The notes under the pieces were generated by a model. The model did not search any database, was not told the DNA's origin, and saw only the letters and a program-made list of their open reading frames with translations. The position numbers were made by a program, and so were the translations under genes. From NCBI GenBank assembly GCA_022760435.1, contig JALEFY010000001.1:1-64000 (forward strand): 64,000 nucleotides of DNA. The letters are read 5' to 3'. This document shows, one piece after another, positions 6,802 to 16,150 of this stretch (position 1 is the stretch's first letter; every line of letters begins with the position of its first letter). This DNA comes from Neomegalonema sp. (GTDB lineage Bacteria > Pseudomonadota > Alphaproteobacteria > Rhodobacterales > Rhodobacteraceae).

Positions 6802-9276
6802 TCAGGTGCCGCGCGGCTTGGTGCGGCGGGTGGCTTCGGCCTCGCGCGGGTCTTCGGGCCAGGGGTGGCGGGGGTAGCGCGCGCGCATATCCTTTCGCAC
6901 ATCCATGTAGGACCCGGCCCAGAATCCGGGAAGGTCCGCCGTGGTCTGGATCGGCCGTTGCGCCGGGGAGAGCAGATCGAGCAACAAGGCGCGGCCGCCG
7001 ACCTTTGGGTGTTCGGTCAGCCCGAACAATTCTTGCAGGCGAATGGCGATGCGGGGCGGATCGCTGGCGTAATCGATCGGGGCCCTTGTTCCGGTCGGCG
7101 CGGTGAAATGCGGCGGCGCGAGCCGGTCGAGGGTCTGGGTCTGCTCCCAGCTCAGATGCTGGGAAAGGATTGCATGCAGGTCCAGTCGCCCCAGATCTTC
7201 CTTGCGCCGCAGGCCGGACAGATGCGGGGTGAGCCATTCCTCCAGCGTGCCGAGAAGGGCCTCATCGCAAAGATCGGGCAGATCGGGCGCGGTCTCGCGC
7301 AGTAAACTGACCCTCGCGCGCAGCCGCTCGGCCCCCGCGCTCCAGGGCAGGGCGTCAAGGCCAAGCTGGCGCACGCCTTCGGTGAGGGCCGCCCCCAGCG
7401 CCTCGGGCGGGACGTCTTTCCAGATCCGATCCTCCAGCGCGAGGGCGCCGAGCATCTTGCGCTCCCGCGCCTGGACCGCGCGATCCCGTTTGGACCATTC
7501 GCAGATCGATACCCAGGCGATCTGATCGGCGAACAGCCCCTCGACCTCGCCTTGTGAGACCGCGCCCGCGAGCCGGATCTTTGCCTCGCGCGCATCACCA
7601 TCGAGATCGGCGGCGACGATGAGGCGCTGAGAGGCCAGCGCATCGCTTGATGCCAGCACCGCGCCCTTTCCGCCCGAGAGCAGATAGCGCGGGTCATCGC
7701 CCTTGCGCCGAAGCCCGATCCGGTCGGGATAGGCGAGGGCAAGCAGCGCGCCGGGCGAGAGATCTTGCTCGGCAGCGCGCGCGCGGGTGCGCGATTTGAG
7801 CTTCTGGGCATTGGCCTTGATCCGCTCGAGCGCCGACCTTGCAGCAGGATGGGCGCCCGGCGACGCAAGGGCACGCAGGCGCAAGGCAATGTCGCTCTCG
7901 GGCAGTTTCAGCGGGTCGCGCTCTTCGAGCAGGCTCGCCAGTTGCAATGCCGCGCTTGTGCCGCCAGCGCTCAGAACCATATGAGCAAGGCGCGGATGCA
8001 GCGGCGTTGCCGCCATCGCCTTGCCATGCTCGGTGATGCGGCCTTGCCGATCGAGCGCTCCAAGCTGGGTGAGTAGTTCAACCGCTTGCGCGTAGCTCGC
8101 GGCGGGCGGTGGGTCGAGAAACGGCAGGTCCTCCGGCGCCGCGCCCCATCCCGCCAGCTCCAGCGCCACCGGCGCCAGATCGGCCTCCAGGATCTCAGGC
8201 GGATCAAAGGCCCGCAATCCGCCCTCCTCGCCCTTGGTCCAGAGCCGATAGCACACACCCGGCGCTGTCCGACCGGCGCGGCCCTGACGCTGGGTCGCGG
8301 AGGCTTTGGAGACCTTCTCGGTCACCAGCCGGCTCATCCCCGAGCGCGGATCAAAGCGAGCGCGGCGGGCGCGGCCCCCATCGACGACGATGCGCACCCC
8401 GTCGATGGTCAGCGAGGTTTCGGCGATGGCGCTGGCCAGTACCACCTTGCGCCGTCCCGGTACCGAGGGCGCGATGGCCATTTGCTGCTGATCAAAGGGT
8501 AGCTCGCCATAGAGCGGGCGCAGATCGGTATCGCCCGCCACTCGCTCGCGCAGCCAGCTTTCCGCCCCGCGGATCTCCCGCGCGCCGGGCAGGAACACGA
8601 GCGCATCGCCGGGCTCTTGCGCCAGAGCCTGCAAGGTCAGCTCGGCGACGGATTGCTCGAGCCGCGGCGCTCTGCCACCGCGCGCGCTCGCGATCGGGGC
8701 GTCGAGCCAACGGGTCTCGACCTCAAAGCTGCGCCCCTCCGAGGTGACAATCGGTGCGTCGAGCAGCGCTGCCACCGCTTGCCCGTCCAGCGTCGCCGAC
8801 ATCACCAGCAGTCGCAAATCCTCGCGCAATGCCGACTGGCTCTCCAGGCAGAGCGCGAGCCCCAGATCGGCATGGATCGAGCGTTCGTGAAACTCGTCAA
8901 AAATGACGATGCCGACGTCTTCGAGCCCCGGATCGCCTTGCAACATCCGGGTGAGGATGCCTTCAGTCACCACTTCGATGCGCGTGTCGCGCGAGATCTT
9001 GCTCTCGTGCCGGATGCGATAGCCAACCCGTGCCCCAACCCGCTCGCCAAGGCTCGATGCCAGGCGCTCGGCCGCCGCTCGTGCCGCCACCCGCCGCGGC
9101 TCGAGCATCAGGATCTTGCGGCCCGAGAGCCAAGGCGCATCAAGCAGCGCCAGCGGTACGCGCGTGGTCTTGCCCGCGCCGGGGGGCGCTTGCAAAACAA
9201 CATTGCTGCGCTCGGATAACCGATCCAGCAATTCTTGCAGTGCAGCATCAATGGGAAGGTCAAATTCTGTCGTCAC
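6802..9276 (-). CDS. hrpB: ATP-dependent RNA helicase HrpB (DEAH/RHA family)
   Basis: About 824 residues, normal for HrpB. Walker A PPGAGKTT (about residues 31-38), the DEFHER box II, motif III SATLDG and motif VI QRQGRAGRTAPG define a superfamily 2 helicase. The HA2-type region and the conserved HrpB C-terminal domain (QLFGLTEHPKV, LLDLLSPAQRPIQTT) follow. Its bacterial role is poorly defined; homologs are linked to RNA metabolism. I place the start at a GTG (codon 9276-9274), giving TTEFDLPIDAAL, which matches the usual family N-terminus. An ATG at 9324 would add 16 residues. It is divergent from malic enzyme across a 225-bp gap with an AT-rich centre. Confidence 0.93.
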   Translation of the reverse strand: MTTEFDLPIDAALQELLDRLSERSNVVLQAPPGAGKTTRVPLALLDAPWLSGRKILMLEPRRVAARAAAERLASSLGERVGARVGYRIRHESKISRDTRIEVVTEGILTRMLQGDPGLEDVGIVIFDEFHERSIHADLGLALCLESQSALREDLRLLVMSATLDGQAVAALLDAPIVTSEGRSFEVETRWLDAPIASARGGRAPRLEQSVAELTLQALAQEPGDALVFLPGAREIRGAESWLRERVAGDTDLRPLYGELPFDQQQMAIAPSVPGRRKVVLASAIAETSLTIDGVRIVVDGGRARRARFDPRSGMSRLVTEKVSKASATQRQGRAGRTAPGVCYRLWTKGEEGGLRAFDPPEILEADLAPVALELAGWGAAPEDLPFLDPPPAASYAQAVELLTQLGALDRQGRITEHGKAMAATPLHPRLAHMVLSAGGTSAALQLASLLEERDPLKLPESDIALRLRALASPGAHPAARSALERIKANAQKLKSRTRARAAEQDLSPGALLALAYPDRIGLRRKGDDPRYLLSGGKGAVLASSDALASQRLIVAADLDGDAREAKIRLAGAVSQGEVEGLFADQIAWVSICEWSKRDRAVQARERKMLGALALEDRIWKDVPPEALGAALTEGVRQLGLDALPWSAGAERLRARVSLLRETAPDLPDLCDEALLGTLEEWLTPHLSGLRRKEDLGRLDLHAILSQHLSWEQTQTLDRLAPPHFTAPTGTRAPIDYASDPPRIAIRLQELFGLTEHPKVGGRALLLDLLSPAQRPIQTTADLPGFWAGSYMDVRKDMRARYPRHPWPEDPREAEATRRTKPRGT

Positions 9277-9501
9277 TTCAATTCCCAAAGTAATTATGTT
9301 TCGCGGCGCCCTTTTGCTGTGCATTCATGTCGGTGAAAACAGCGCATTAACTTACGAATTACACTTTCTTTTTCTGAGGTTTTGCTCCAACACGGTGCTC
9401 GCCGCGCCATGCAAGCGCGATAACTTCGTCTCACGCCCCCGTCTTCGCAAGACCACAGGGACGTCTCTCGGTATTCCACGCCGCCTGCAGGAGATCATGT
9501 C

Positions 9502-11814
9502 GTGCCAGACAATCCAATTGAATCGCCCAATCCTTCCGATGAGGATTCCTTTCGCAAGCGTGCGCTGAATTTCCACGAGTTCCCGCGTCCCGGCAAGCTC
9601 GAGATCCGTGCGACCAAACCGCTTGCGAATCAGCGTGATCTGGCTCTGGCCTATTCTCCGGGCGTGGCTGAAGCCTGTCTGGAGATGAAGGCAGACCCGG
9701 CAACGGCGGCGCGCTTCACGTCTCGTGGCAATCTGGTTGCGGTGGTCTCCAATGGTACAGCCGTTCTCGGGCTTGGCAATATCGGTGCCCTGGCCTCCAA
9801 ACCGGTGATGGAAGGCAAGGCGGTCCTGTTCAAGAAATTCGCCAATATCGACTGCTTCGATATCGAGGTGAATGAGTCGGACCCCGAAAAGCTGGCCGAT
9901 ATCGTGCGCAGCCTCGAGCCGACTTTCGGCGCGATCAATCTCGAGGATATCAAGGCACCGGATTGTTTCATCGTCGAGGATCGCTGCCGCGAGACCATGA
10001 ATATCCCGGTGTTCCATGACGACCAGCACGGCACCGCGATCGTGGTCGGGGCGGCGGCGACCAACGCCTTGAGCCTGGTCGGCAAGCGGTTCGAGGATGT
10101 GAAAATTGTCTCCACCGGGGGCGGCGCTGCGGGGATTGCCTGCCTGAACATGCTGCTTAAACTTGGGGCCAGACGCGAGAATATCTGGCTTTGCGACATC
10201 CATGGCGTCGTTCATCAGGGGCGCGAGCTGGACATGAACCCGCAGAAGACCGCTTTTGCGCAGGAGACGTCAGCACGCAGTCTCGATGACGTGATCGAGG
10301 GCGCCGATCTGTTTTTGGGGCTTTCCGGTCCGGGCGTACTCAAACCTGAGCAGGTCGCGCGCATGGCGAGCAAGCCGGTGATCCTTGCGCTCGCCAATCC
10401 GACGCCGGAGATCCTGCCGGATGACGCGCGCGCGGTGCGCTCGGATGCCATCATCGCCACCGGGCGCTCGGATTTTCCCAATCAGGTGAATAACGTCCTG
10501 TGCTTTCCGTTCATCTTTCGCGGCGCGCTCGATGTCGGGGCGACGGAGATCAATGACGCGATGCAGGTGGCCTGTGTCGAGGCGATCGCCGACCTGGCCC
10601 GCGCGCCGGTCGCAGCCGAAGCGGCGGAGGCCTATTCGGGCGAGCGTCTGAGATTCGGCCCCGACTACTTGATCCCCAAACCGTTCGATCCGCGCCTGCT
10701 CGCCACGGTGGCAGGCGCGGTGGCGGGGGCGGCAATGGCGAGCGGCGTTGCAACGCGACCGATTGAGGATCTGGCCGCCTATCGCGAGCAGCTCAATCGC
10801 TTCGTGTTCCGCTCCGGCATGTTGATGCGGCCGATCTTTGAGGCTGCGCGCAAGCGCCGAAAGCGTCTGGTGTTTGCCGAAGGTGAGGACGAGCGGGTCT
10901 TGCAAGCCGCGCATGCGATCATCGAGGAAGGGATTGATTTCCCGATCCTGATCGGACGGCCTCGGGTGATCGAGGCGCGGGCCGAGCGGCTGGGCCTTCC
11001 GATCCGCGCTGGTGGTGACATCGAGATCGTGAACCCGGAGGACGATCCGCGCTACCGCGATTACTGGACGACCTATCACGCCTGCACCGAACGCGATGGT
11101 GTCTCCCCGGATATCGCTCGCGCGATTATCCGCACCAACTCGACCGCCATCGCTGCGGTGATGGTCAAGCGCGGCGAGGCGGATGCGCTGATTTGTGGGA
11201 CATTCGGGCAGTATGAATGGCATTTGCGCTATGTCAGCGCCGTTCTGGGGCATCGAGCGATTGGGGCGCTGACGACAATCGTCCTTGATAGCGGGCCGAT
11301 CTTCCTTGCCGACACCCATGTGCATGCCGATCCCAGCGCGCGCGATCTGTGCAAGATCGCCATCGCCGCCGGTGAAGAGGTCCGTCGCTTCGGGATCGAG
11401 CCGAAAGCCGCCTTCATCGCCCATTCCAATTTCGGCGAGTCCAACAGCGCGACCGCGCTCAAGGTGCGCCAGGCGGTCAATTGCATGAATGAGAACGGCG
11501 TTACTTGGGAATATGAGGGCGAGATGAAGGTGCATACCGCGCTTGATCCGGATCTGCGCGAGCGCCTGTTCCCCAATTCTCGGCTCAAGGGCGAGGCCAA
11601 TCTGCTGATCATGCCCAATGTCGATACCGCCAGCGCGGTCAAGGAAAGCTTGCAGGTGCTGGCCAAGGGCTTGCCGGTCGGGCCTCTGCTGATGGGCTAT
11701 GAGGGGGCGGCGCATGTCGTGACCCCGTCGATCACGCCGCGCGGGCTGCTAAATATCGGCGCGCTCGCCTGCGCCTCGGTCGGTATTCCGAAGGCCGGCG
11801 GGGGGCGCGGGTAG
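9502..11814 (+). CDS. maeB: NADP-dependent malic enzyme with C-terminal phosphotransacetylase domain
   Basis: A 770-residue two-domain protein. Residues 1 to about 430 are malic enzyme: LAYSPGVAEACL, the metal and substrate region HDDQHGTAIVVGAAATNAL, and the nucleotide-binding VSTGGGAAGIACLN. Residues about 445-770 form a phosphate acetyltransferase-like domain (RLVFAEGEDERVLQAA, SNFGESNSATA). It converts malate to pyruvate with NADP reduction; the tail is usually regulatory (acetyl-CoA sensing) and not a working Pta. The start is GTG at 9502 behind GGAG; an ATG at 9497 is in another frame. This MaeB fusion is standard in alphaproteobacteria and fits C4-dicarboxylate use alongside the Dct system at 56-63 kb. 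Confidence 0.95.
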   Translation: MPDNPIESPNPSDEDSFRKRALNFHEFPRPGKLEIRATKPLANQRDLALAYSPGVAEACLEMKADPATAARFTSRGNLVAVVSNGTAVLGLGNIGALASKPVMEGKAVLFKKFANIDCFDIEVNESDPEKLADIVRSLEPTFGAINLEDIKAPDCFIVEDRCRETMNIPVFHDDQHGTAIVVGAAATNALSLVGKRFEDVKIVSTGGGAAGIACLNMLLKLGARRENIWLCDIHGVVHQGRELDMNPQKTAFAQETSARSLDDVIEGADLFLGLSGPGVLKPEQVARMASKPVILALANPTPEILPDDARAVRSDAIIATGRSDFPNQVNNVLCFPFIFRGALDVGATEINDAMQVACVEAIADLARAPVAAEAAEAYSGERLRFGPDYLIPKPFDPRLLATVAGAVAGAAMASGVATRPIEDLAAYREQLNRFVFRSGMLMRPIFEAARKRRKRLVFAEGEDERVLQAAHAIIEEGIDFPILIGRPRVIEARAERLGLPIRAGGDIEIVNPEDDPRYRDYWTTYHACTERDGVSPDIARAIIRTNSTAIAAVMVKRGEADALICGTFGQYEWHLRYVSAVLGHRAIGALTTIVLDSGPIFLADTHVHADPSARDLCKIAIAAGEEVRRFGIEPKAAFIAHSNFGESNSATALKVRQAVNCMNENGVTWEYEGEMKVHTALDPDLRERLFPNSRLKGEANLLIMPNVDTASAVKESLQVLAKGLPVGPLLMGYEGAAHVVTPSITPRGLLNIGALACASVGIPKAGGGRG

Positions 11815-11861
11815 TCGCGACGAAAGAGCGTCGAAGAGGGCGGTTGAGGGGATCGCGGCGC

Positions 11862-12596
11862 CTAGGTTGTGATCCGGGCCAGCAACGCCGCCGCCGCTTT
11901 TTGCTCTGCGGTGCGCTTCGGCGCATCGGTCGCCTTGGCGCTGCGCCCATCGCTCAAGGCGGCCTCGACGGTGAAAATCGGCGCGTGATCGGGTCCGGTG
12001 CGCTCGATCAGGCGGTAGAGCGGCAAGGCGAGGCCATGCGCTTGGGCCCATTCCTGAAGCGCGGTTTTGGCATCGATGGGTGCTGCCGTCTCGGCGCTCA
12101 CCCGGTCTTGCCATAGGGTCGAGACCATGTGCCGGGCGGCTTCAAGCCCGCCATCGAGATAAACGGCAGCGATCAGCGCCTCCATGGCGTCGGCAATCAG
12201 CGCTTGCTTCTTGCGCCCGCCGGTCATCGCTTCTGAGCGCGCCATTTGCATATGAGCGCCGATATCGAGCCCGCTCCCGATCTCGGCCAGCGTCTCCTTG
12301 CGCACGAGAGCGTTCAGCCGCGGGGCAAGCTGCCCTTCAGCCTCATTGGGGAAAGCGGCGAGCAGGGCCTGAGCGATGATCAGACCCAGCACCCGATCAC
12401 CGAGAAATTCGAGGCGTTGATTATTCGGCCGAGCCTCCCCGCCCGCCGAGACATGGGTCAAGGCCTCGGCAAGCAAGGCGCGATCCTGAAACCGGTAGCC
12501 GATGACGGTTTCGACGGCGACGAAATCGGCGTTGTCAAGGCGCGGGGTGTGAACGCGCGCCTGTGCCCTTGGGCGCTTGCTCATTTTTGAGCTCAC
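11862..12596 (-). CDS. rnc: Ribonuclease III
   Basis: A 244-residue RNase III that cleaves double-stranded RNA, including rRNA precursors. The catalytic signature RLEFLGDRVLGL and the second acidic site ADAMEALIAAVYLDGG are intact. The C-terminal double-stranded RNA-binding domain ends ATDAPKRTAEQKAAAALL. The stop codon of lepB abuts this GTG start directly (TAAGTG), so the two are coupled. An ATG four codons later (12584), behind a weak GTGAG, is the alternative start. Gene order lepB-rnc is conserved across proteobacteria. Confidence 0.95.
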   Translation of the reverse strand: MSSKMSKRPRAQARVHTPRLDNADFVAVETVIGYRFQDRALLAEALTHVSAGGEARPNNQRLEFLGDRVLGLIIAQALLAAFPNEAEGQLAPRLNALVRKETLAEIGSGLDIGAHMQMARSEAMTGGRKKQALIADAMEALIAAVYLDGGLEAARHMVSTLWQDRVSAETAAPIDAKTALQEWAQAHGLALPLYRLIERTGPDHAPIFTVEAALSDGRSAKATDAPKRTAEQKAAAALLARITT

Positions 12597-13385
12597 TTAC
12601 TGGATGGATTTCAGGAACCTGTCGCTGCGCCAGTTCCAAATTTCGAGATAGGCCCCTGCCGAGGAGAACAGCACCCGCTCGGCGCGACCGATCAGGTTTT
12701 CCTCAGGCACAAAGCCCACATGGCGCCAACGGCTGTCTTGCGAGTTGTCGCGGTTGTCACCCATGAAGAAATAATGGCCCTCAGGCACGACATAGACCGG
12801 CGAATTATCGCTGCGGCCCAGATTGCTGTCGATGTTCAGGATGGTGTGCTGGAGACCATTGGGGAGCGTCTCGAGCCATTTCTCCTTGAAGCACAATCCA
12901 TCCTGCCGGCGCTTGCAGGCGGGCTCCTTCTGGTCCGGGCCCTGCGGGGCAAACGGTTCGACGAAATCACCCGCGGAGGTGAGCTGCACCGGCTCGCCAT
13001 TGATTTGCAGCACGCCCTTGATGACCTGAATGCGATCCCCCGGCAGGCCGATGACGCGTTTGATGTAATCGACCTGCGGATTATCCGGCAGGGCGAAAAC
13101 GACAACATCCCCGCGCTCCGGCTGCGCACCGAACAACCGGCCCTCGATCGGGAGCATCCGCCCGAAGGGCAAAGCGTGCTTGGAGTAGCCATAGGCGTAT
13201 TTGGAGACGAAGATATAGTCGCCGATCAGCAAGGTCGATTTCATCGAGCCCGATGGGATCGAGAAAGGCTGGAACAACACGGTTCGGAAAGTCAGGGCGA
13301 TGAGCAGAGCATAGAAGATCGTCAGGATCAGGTCCCACACCGTTTCCTTGGGCTTCTCGGTCGCGGTCTCTGCTTCTGTGCTCAC
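12597..13385 (-). CDS. lepB: Signal peptidase I
   Basis: A 262-residue leader peptidase that removes signal peptides from Sec and Tat substrates at the periplasmic face. One N-terminal membrane segment (DLILTIFYALLIALTF) precedes the catalytic-serine motif IPSGSMKSTL. The general-base lysine lies in DYIKRVIGLPGD and box E is GDNRDNSQDSR. An insertion of about 45 residues with two cysteines (KEPACKRRQDGLCFKE) sits between the lysine box and box E, as in the longer proteobacterial forms. It heads the lepB-rnc pair and follows acpS after about 100 bp. Confidence 0.95.
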   Translation of the reverse strand: MSTEAETATEKPKETVWDLILTIFYALLIALTFRTVLFQPFSIPSGSMKSTLLIGDYIFVSKYAYGYSKHALPFGRMLPIEGRLFGAQPERGDVVVFALPDNPQVDYIKRVIGLPGDRIQVIKGVLQINGEPVQLTSAGDFVEPFAPQGPDQKEPACKRRQDGLCFKEKWLETLPNGLQHTILNIDSNLGRSDNSPVYVVPEGHYFFMGDNRDNSQDSRWRHVGFVPEENLIGRAERVLFSSAGAYLEIWNWRSDRFLKSIQ

Positions 13386-13487
13386 TCAGGCATTCCTTCT
13401 GTTCACGCGCGTTTCTGGGCTGTCCTGTCGAGCGTTGTCAAGCGATGGCAGTTCGCTGGCAGGATCGCTGGCAAGAGAAGCCGAGGG

Positions 13488-13898
13488 TTAGGCACCCACA
13501 TAAGGCGCGCGCGCCTCAATCACAACGAAGGCTTGTGCATAGGGCGGCTCGTCGCTGACGGAAAGATGTAGGAAGGGAACAAGTCCTTTCGGCGTGAGCG
13601 CGCGCAAACGCGCCTCGGCTTGCCCATGCAGCGTCAGGGTGGGTTGTCCGGAGGGCAGATTGATGATCTCGATTTCCCGCCAGCGGACCCCTTGCGCCGC
13701 GCCTGTGCCGATGGCCTTGGCGCCCGCTTCCTTTGCTGCCCAGCGGCGGGCATAGCTCTCGGCTCGGGCCTTGCGCGATTCGCAGGTCTCGCGCTCGGCC
13801 TCGGTGAAGATCCGCTCACAAAACCGCGGTCCATGGCGCTCGAGAATCCCGGCAATCCGCCGGATATCGCAAAGATCGGTGCCAATACCCAGGATCAT
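13488..13898 (-). CDS. acpS: Holo-[acyl-carrier-protein] synthase
   Basis: A 136-residue AcpS that transfers 4'-phosphopantetheine from CoA to the ACP serine for fatty acid synthesis. The magnesium-binding aspartate lies in GIGTDLCDIRRI right after the start, and the second motif is FTEAERETCESRKARAESYARRWAAKEA (shown here for its WAAKEA core). The start at 13898 (MILGIGTD) matches the family; the open frame extends 19 codons upstream into pdxJ without support. It lies ten bases after the pdxJ stop, so the two form an operon with lepB and rnc downstream. Confidence 0.94.
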   Translation of the reverse strand: MILGIGTDLCDIRRIAGILERHGPRFCERIFTEAERETCESRKARAESYARRWAAKEAGAKAIGTGAAQGVRWREIEIINLPSGQPTLTLHGQAEARLRALTPKGLVPFLHLSVSDEPPYAQAFVVIEARAPYVGA

Positions 13899-13908
13899 GG
13901 CCGGGCGG

Positions 13909-14697
13909 TCAGTCGGTATCGCGATCGGCGCTTTCCGCCGGGGCGCGTGCCTCATCCATGATCGAGCGCATTTCCTTGATGGCCGGTCCCAGCCCCATGA
14001 AAACCCCCTCGCCGATCAGGAAGTGACCGATATTGAGCTCCGCCAGTTGCGGGATCGCCGCAACCGGGCCGACACTGTCAAAGGTCAGCCCGTGCCCAGC
14101 ATGGGGCTCAAGCCCGGCTTCGAGCGCCAGGGCGGCAGCCTTGCGCAGGCGTTCGAGCTCATTGGCAACACTGGCCGCCTCACCCGCTTCCACCGCTTCG
14201 CAAAAAGTCCCGGTATGCAATTCAACCACCGGCGCATCAACGCGCAGGGCGGCCTCGATTTGCGCCTCGTCGGGCTCGATGAAGAGCGACACGCGCGATC
14301 CGGCCTCGCGCAGCGGCGCGATAAAGTCGCGCAACCGATTGGTATCGCGGGCGGCATCGAGCCCGCCTTCCGTCGTCCGCTCCTCGCGCTTTTCCGGCAC
14401 AAGGCAGACGGCATGCGGGTGCCAGCGCAGCGCAATCGCCTGCATTTCCTCGGTGGCCGCCATCTCGAGATTGAGCGGGATGTGTAGCTCCGCGCTCAGC
14501 AGCGCCAGATCTTCATCCCGGATATGGCGCCGATCCTCGCGCAAATGCGCGGTGATCCCATCGGCCCCCGCCGCTTCAGCGATCTTTGCAGCGCGCACGG
14601 GATCGGGATGCGCACCACCGCGCGCATTCCGGATCGTGGCCACGTGGTCGATATTCACGCCAAGGCGCAACTTCTTGAAAGCAAAATGTTCACTCAT
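13909..14697 (-). CDS. pdxJ: Pyridoxine 5'-phosphate synthase
   Basis: A 262-residue TIM-barrel enzyme that condenses 1-deoxyxylulose 5-phosphate with 3-amino-1-hydroxyacetone 1-phosphate, the last ring-forming step of DXP-dependent vitamin B6 synthesis. Signature segments are [17 protein letters not shown] near the N-terminus, [23 protein letters not shown] and the C-terminal [15 protein letters not shown]. The ATG at 14697 follows AAAGGTGGG; an alternative ATG seven codons upstream lacks a site. PdxJ-AcpS pairing is widely conserved. Confidence 0.95.
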   Translation of the reverse strand: MSEHFAFKKLRLGVNIDHVATIRNARGGAHPDPVRAAKIAEAAGADGITAHLREDRRHIRDEDLALLSAELHIPLNLEMAATEEMQAIALRWHPHAVCLVPEKREERTTEGGLDAARDTNRLRDFIAPLREAGSRVSLFIEPDEAQIEAALRVDAPVVELHTGTFCEAVEAGEAASVANELERLRKAAALALEAGLEPHAGHGLTFDSVGPVAAIPQLAELNIGHFLIGEGVFMGLGPAIKEMRSIMDEARAPAESADRDTD

Positions 14698-14772
14698 GGC
14701 TACGCGCCCACCTTTCACGATCCCGACGAAGCGTCACCGAAGGAGCATTACGCTCTTACGCAGGATATGGTG

Positions 14773-15471
14773 TCAAGGTTGCGAGATGAAACCATTAAGC
14801 TCTTTTACGGTGCTGCTATTGCGTTGCAGCGGGGCGGAGAGCGCTGCCGTGCGCACCGGTTGCTGAGAGCTCCGATCCTTGCGGGTCTCATTGGCCAGCC
14901 GTGCGCTCATGCGCTGGGCCACAAGATCGCGAGCGCGGTCGGACAGTTGATCGCGGCGCCGCTGCTGGAAGGTCGCGATGGTTGGGCGGAGCAGGTAGTA
15001 GAACCCGGCCGCGCAGATGATCCCCGGCAGGATGCCGCCGATCAGATAGGGGGTGAAAATTCCCTCGAAAAACTCCCAAGGGTGCTGGGTGACGAAATCG
15101 AGGCTGAGATTGTCGATCGACTCGACGCCATTGGAGCGACCCAGCAGCCAGTTGCCAGTTTTCAGCGAGACCGCAGCGATGAAGGCAAAGGAAACCGGGT
15201 TGCCGACAATCGTGCCAAACGCACCGGCAAGGACATTGGCGCGCAGCAGCCAAGCAAGGCCCGCAGCCACGAAAAGATGCATTGTAAACAACGGCGTGAA
15301 CGAGGCGAAAGCGCCGCATGCGAAGCCAAGAGCGATCCGATGCGGTGTGTCCGGAAGGCGCTGAACGCGCTTGCCGATATACACAAACCCCCGTCGCCAG
15401 CCCTTTCTCGGCGCGAACAAGGCGCGGATCCGATCGAAAAATGCTGGGCGCTCGCGGCGTTTGAAGATCAT
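14773..15471 (-). CDS. DUF2062 domain membrane protein
   Basis: A 232-residue protein of the DUF2062 family, function unknown. The recognisable core is GFACGAFASFTPLF, then GTIVGNPVSFAF and a hydrophobic GGILPGIICAAGFYYLL. I count three likely membrane segments between about residues 50 and 180, then a charged cytoplasmic-looking tail rich in R and Q. In alphaproteobacteria it commonly sits between pyrE and pdxJ, as here. No catalytic residues can be named. Confidence 0.85.
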   Translation of the reverse strand: MIFKRRERPAFFDRIRALFAPRKGWRRGFVYIGKRVQRLPDTPHRIALGFACGAFASFTPLFTMHLFVAAGLAWLLRANVLAGAFGTIVGNPVSFAFIAAVSLKTGNWLLGRSNGVESIDNLSLDFVTQHPWEFFEGIFTPYLIGGILPGIICAAGFYYLLRPTIATFQQRRRDQLSDRARDLVAQRMSARLANETRKDRSSQQPVRTAALSAPLQRNSSTVKELNGFISQP

Positions 15472-15538
15472 CTTTGTTGTCTTTCTACTCTAAACAGAGC
15501 GCGCGACTACGGGGTGTCATCGCTGCGTCTGTTCAGCC

Positions 15539-16150
15539 TCAAACTTTTATCGCCCGGCTCCCGGGCTTGACCGCCGGAATGGCAGCCAATTCTGGCGGAA
15601 GCGCGTCAGGCTCGTGGATCGGAGCTGTGAGCGTTGCCAGTGCGGTCAGCGGTACACCCAAGTCGGCCTCGCCGCCGCTGCGGTCAATAAGACAGGCTGC
15701 CGCCACCGTCTGTCCCCCTGCTTTTTCAATCGCCGCGATGCATTCGCGTGACGACTTGCCGGTGGTGACCACATCTTCGATCATCAGACAGCGGGCGCCG
15801 GGGGCAATTTCGAATCCGCGTCTGAGGATAAAGATTCCCTCGGGCCGTTCCATGAAAATCGAAGATACGCCAAGTTGCCTTGCTGTTTCGTAACCGACAA
15901 TGACCGCGCCCATTGCTGGCGACACGCACAGGTCAAACGCGATGCCCGATTGGCGGACCTTATGCGCCAGCGCCGCGCACAGACGCGCCCCGCGTGCGGG
16001 GTCCATCATCACCCGCGCGCATTGCAGATAGACCGCGCTGTGCTTGCCGGAAGAAAGCTTGAAATGCCCCTCGAGCAGCGCCTCGGCCGCTCGGAATTCA
16101 TCGAGGACGGCTTGGGTATTCTCGGCAAGCAATTGAGCCTCAGTCGACAT
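15539..16150 (-). CDS. pyrE: Orotate phosphoribosyltransferase
   Basis: A 203-residue PRTase that joins orotate and PRPP to give OMP in pyrimidine synthesis. The PRPP-binding signature [14 protein letters not shown] is intact. [19 protein letters not shown] forms the N-terminal substrate loop and [10 protein letters not shown] precedes the signature. The ATG at 16150 overlaps the end of rsh by 11 bases, with AAGG just upstream inside rsh, so translation is probably coupled. A longer frame to 16171 is not needed. Confidence 0.94.
   Translation of the reverse strand: MSTEAQLLAENTQAVLDEFRAAEALLEGHFKLSSGKHSAVYLQCARVMMDPARGARLCAALAHKVRQSGIAFDLCVSPAMGAVIVGYETARQLGVSSIFMERPEGIFILRRGFEIAPGARCLMIEDVVTTGKSSRECIAAIEKAGGQTVAAACLIDRSGGEADLGVPLTALATLTAPIHEPDALPPELAAIPAVKPGSRAIKV

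Noticed and set aside
12720-13571. 283-codon open frame opposite lepB
   Set aside because: Antisense shadow; lepB on the minus strand has complete catalytic boxes.
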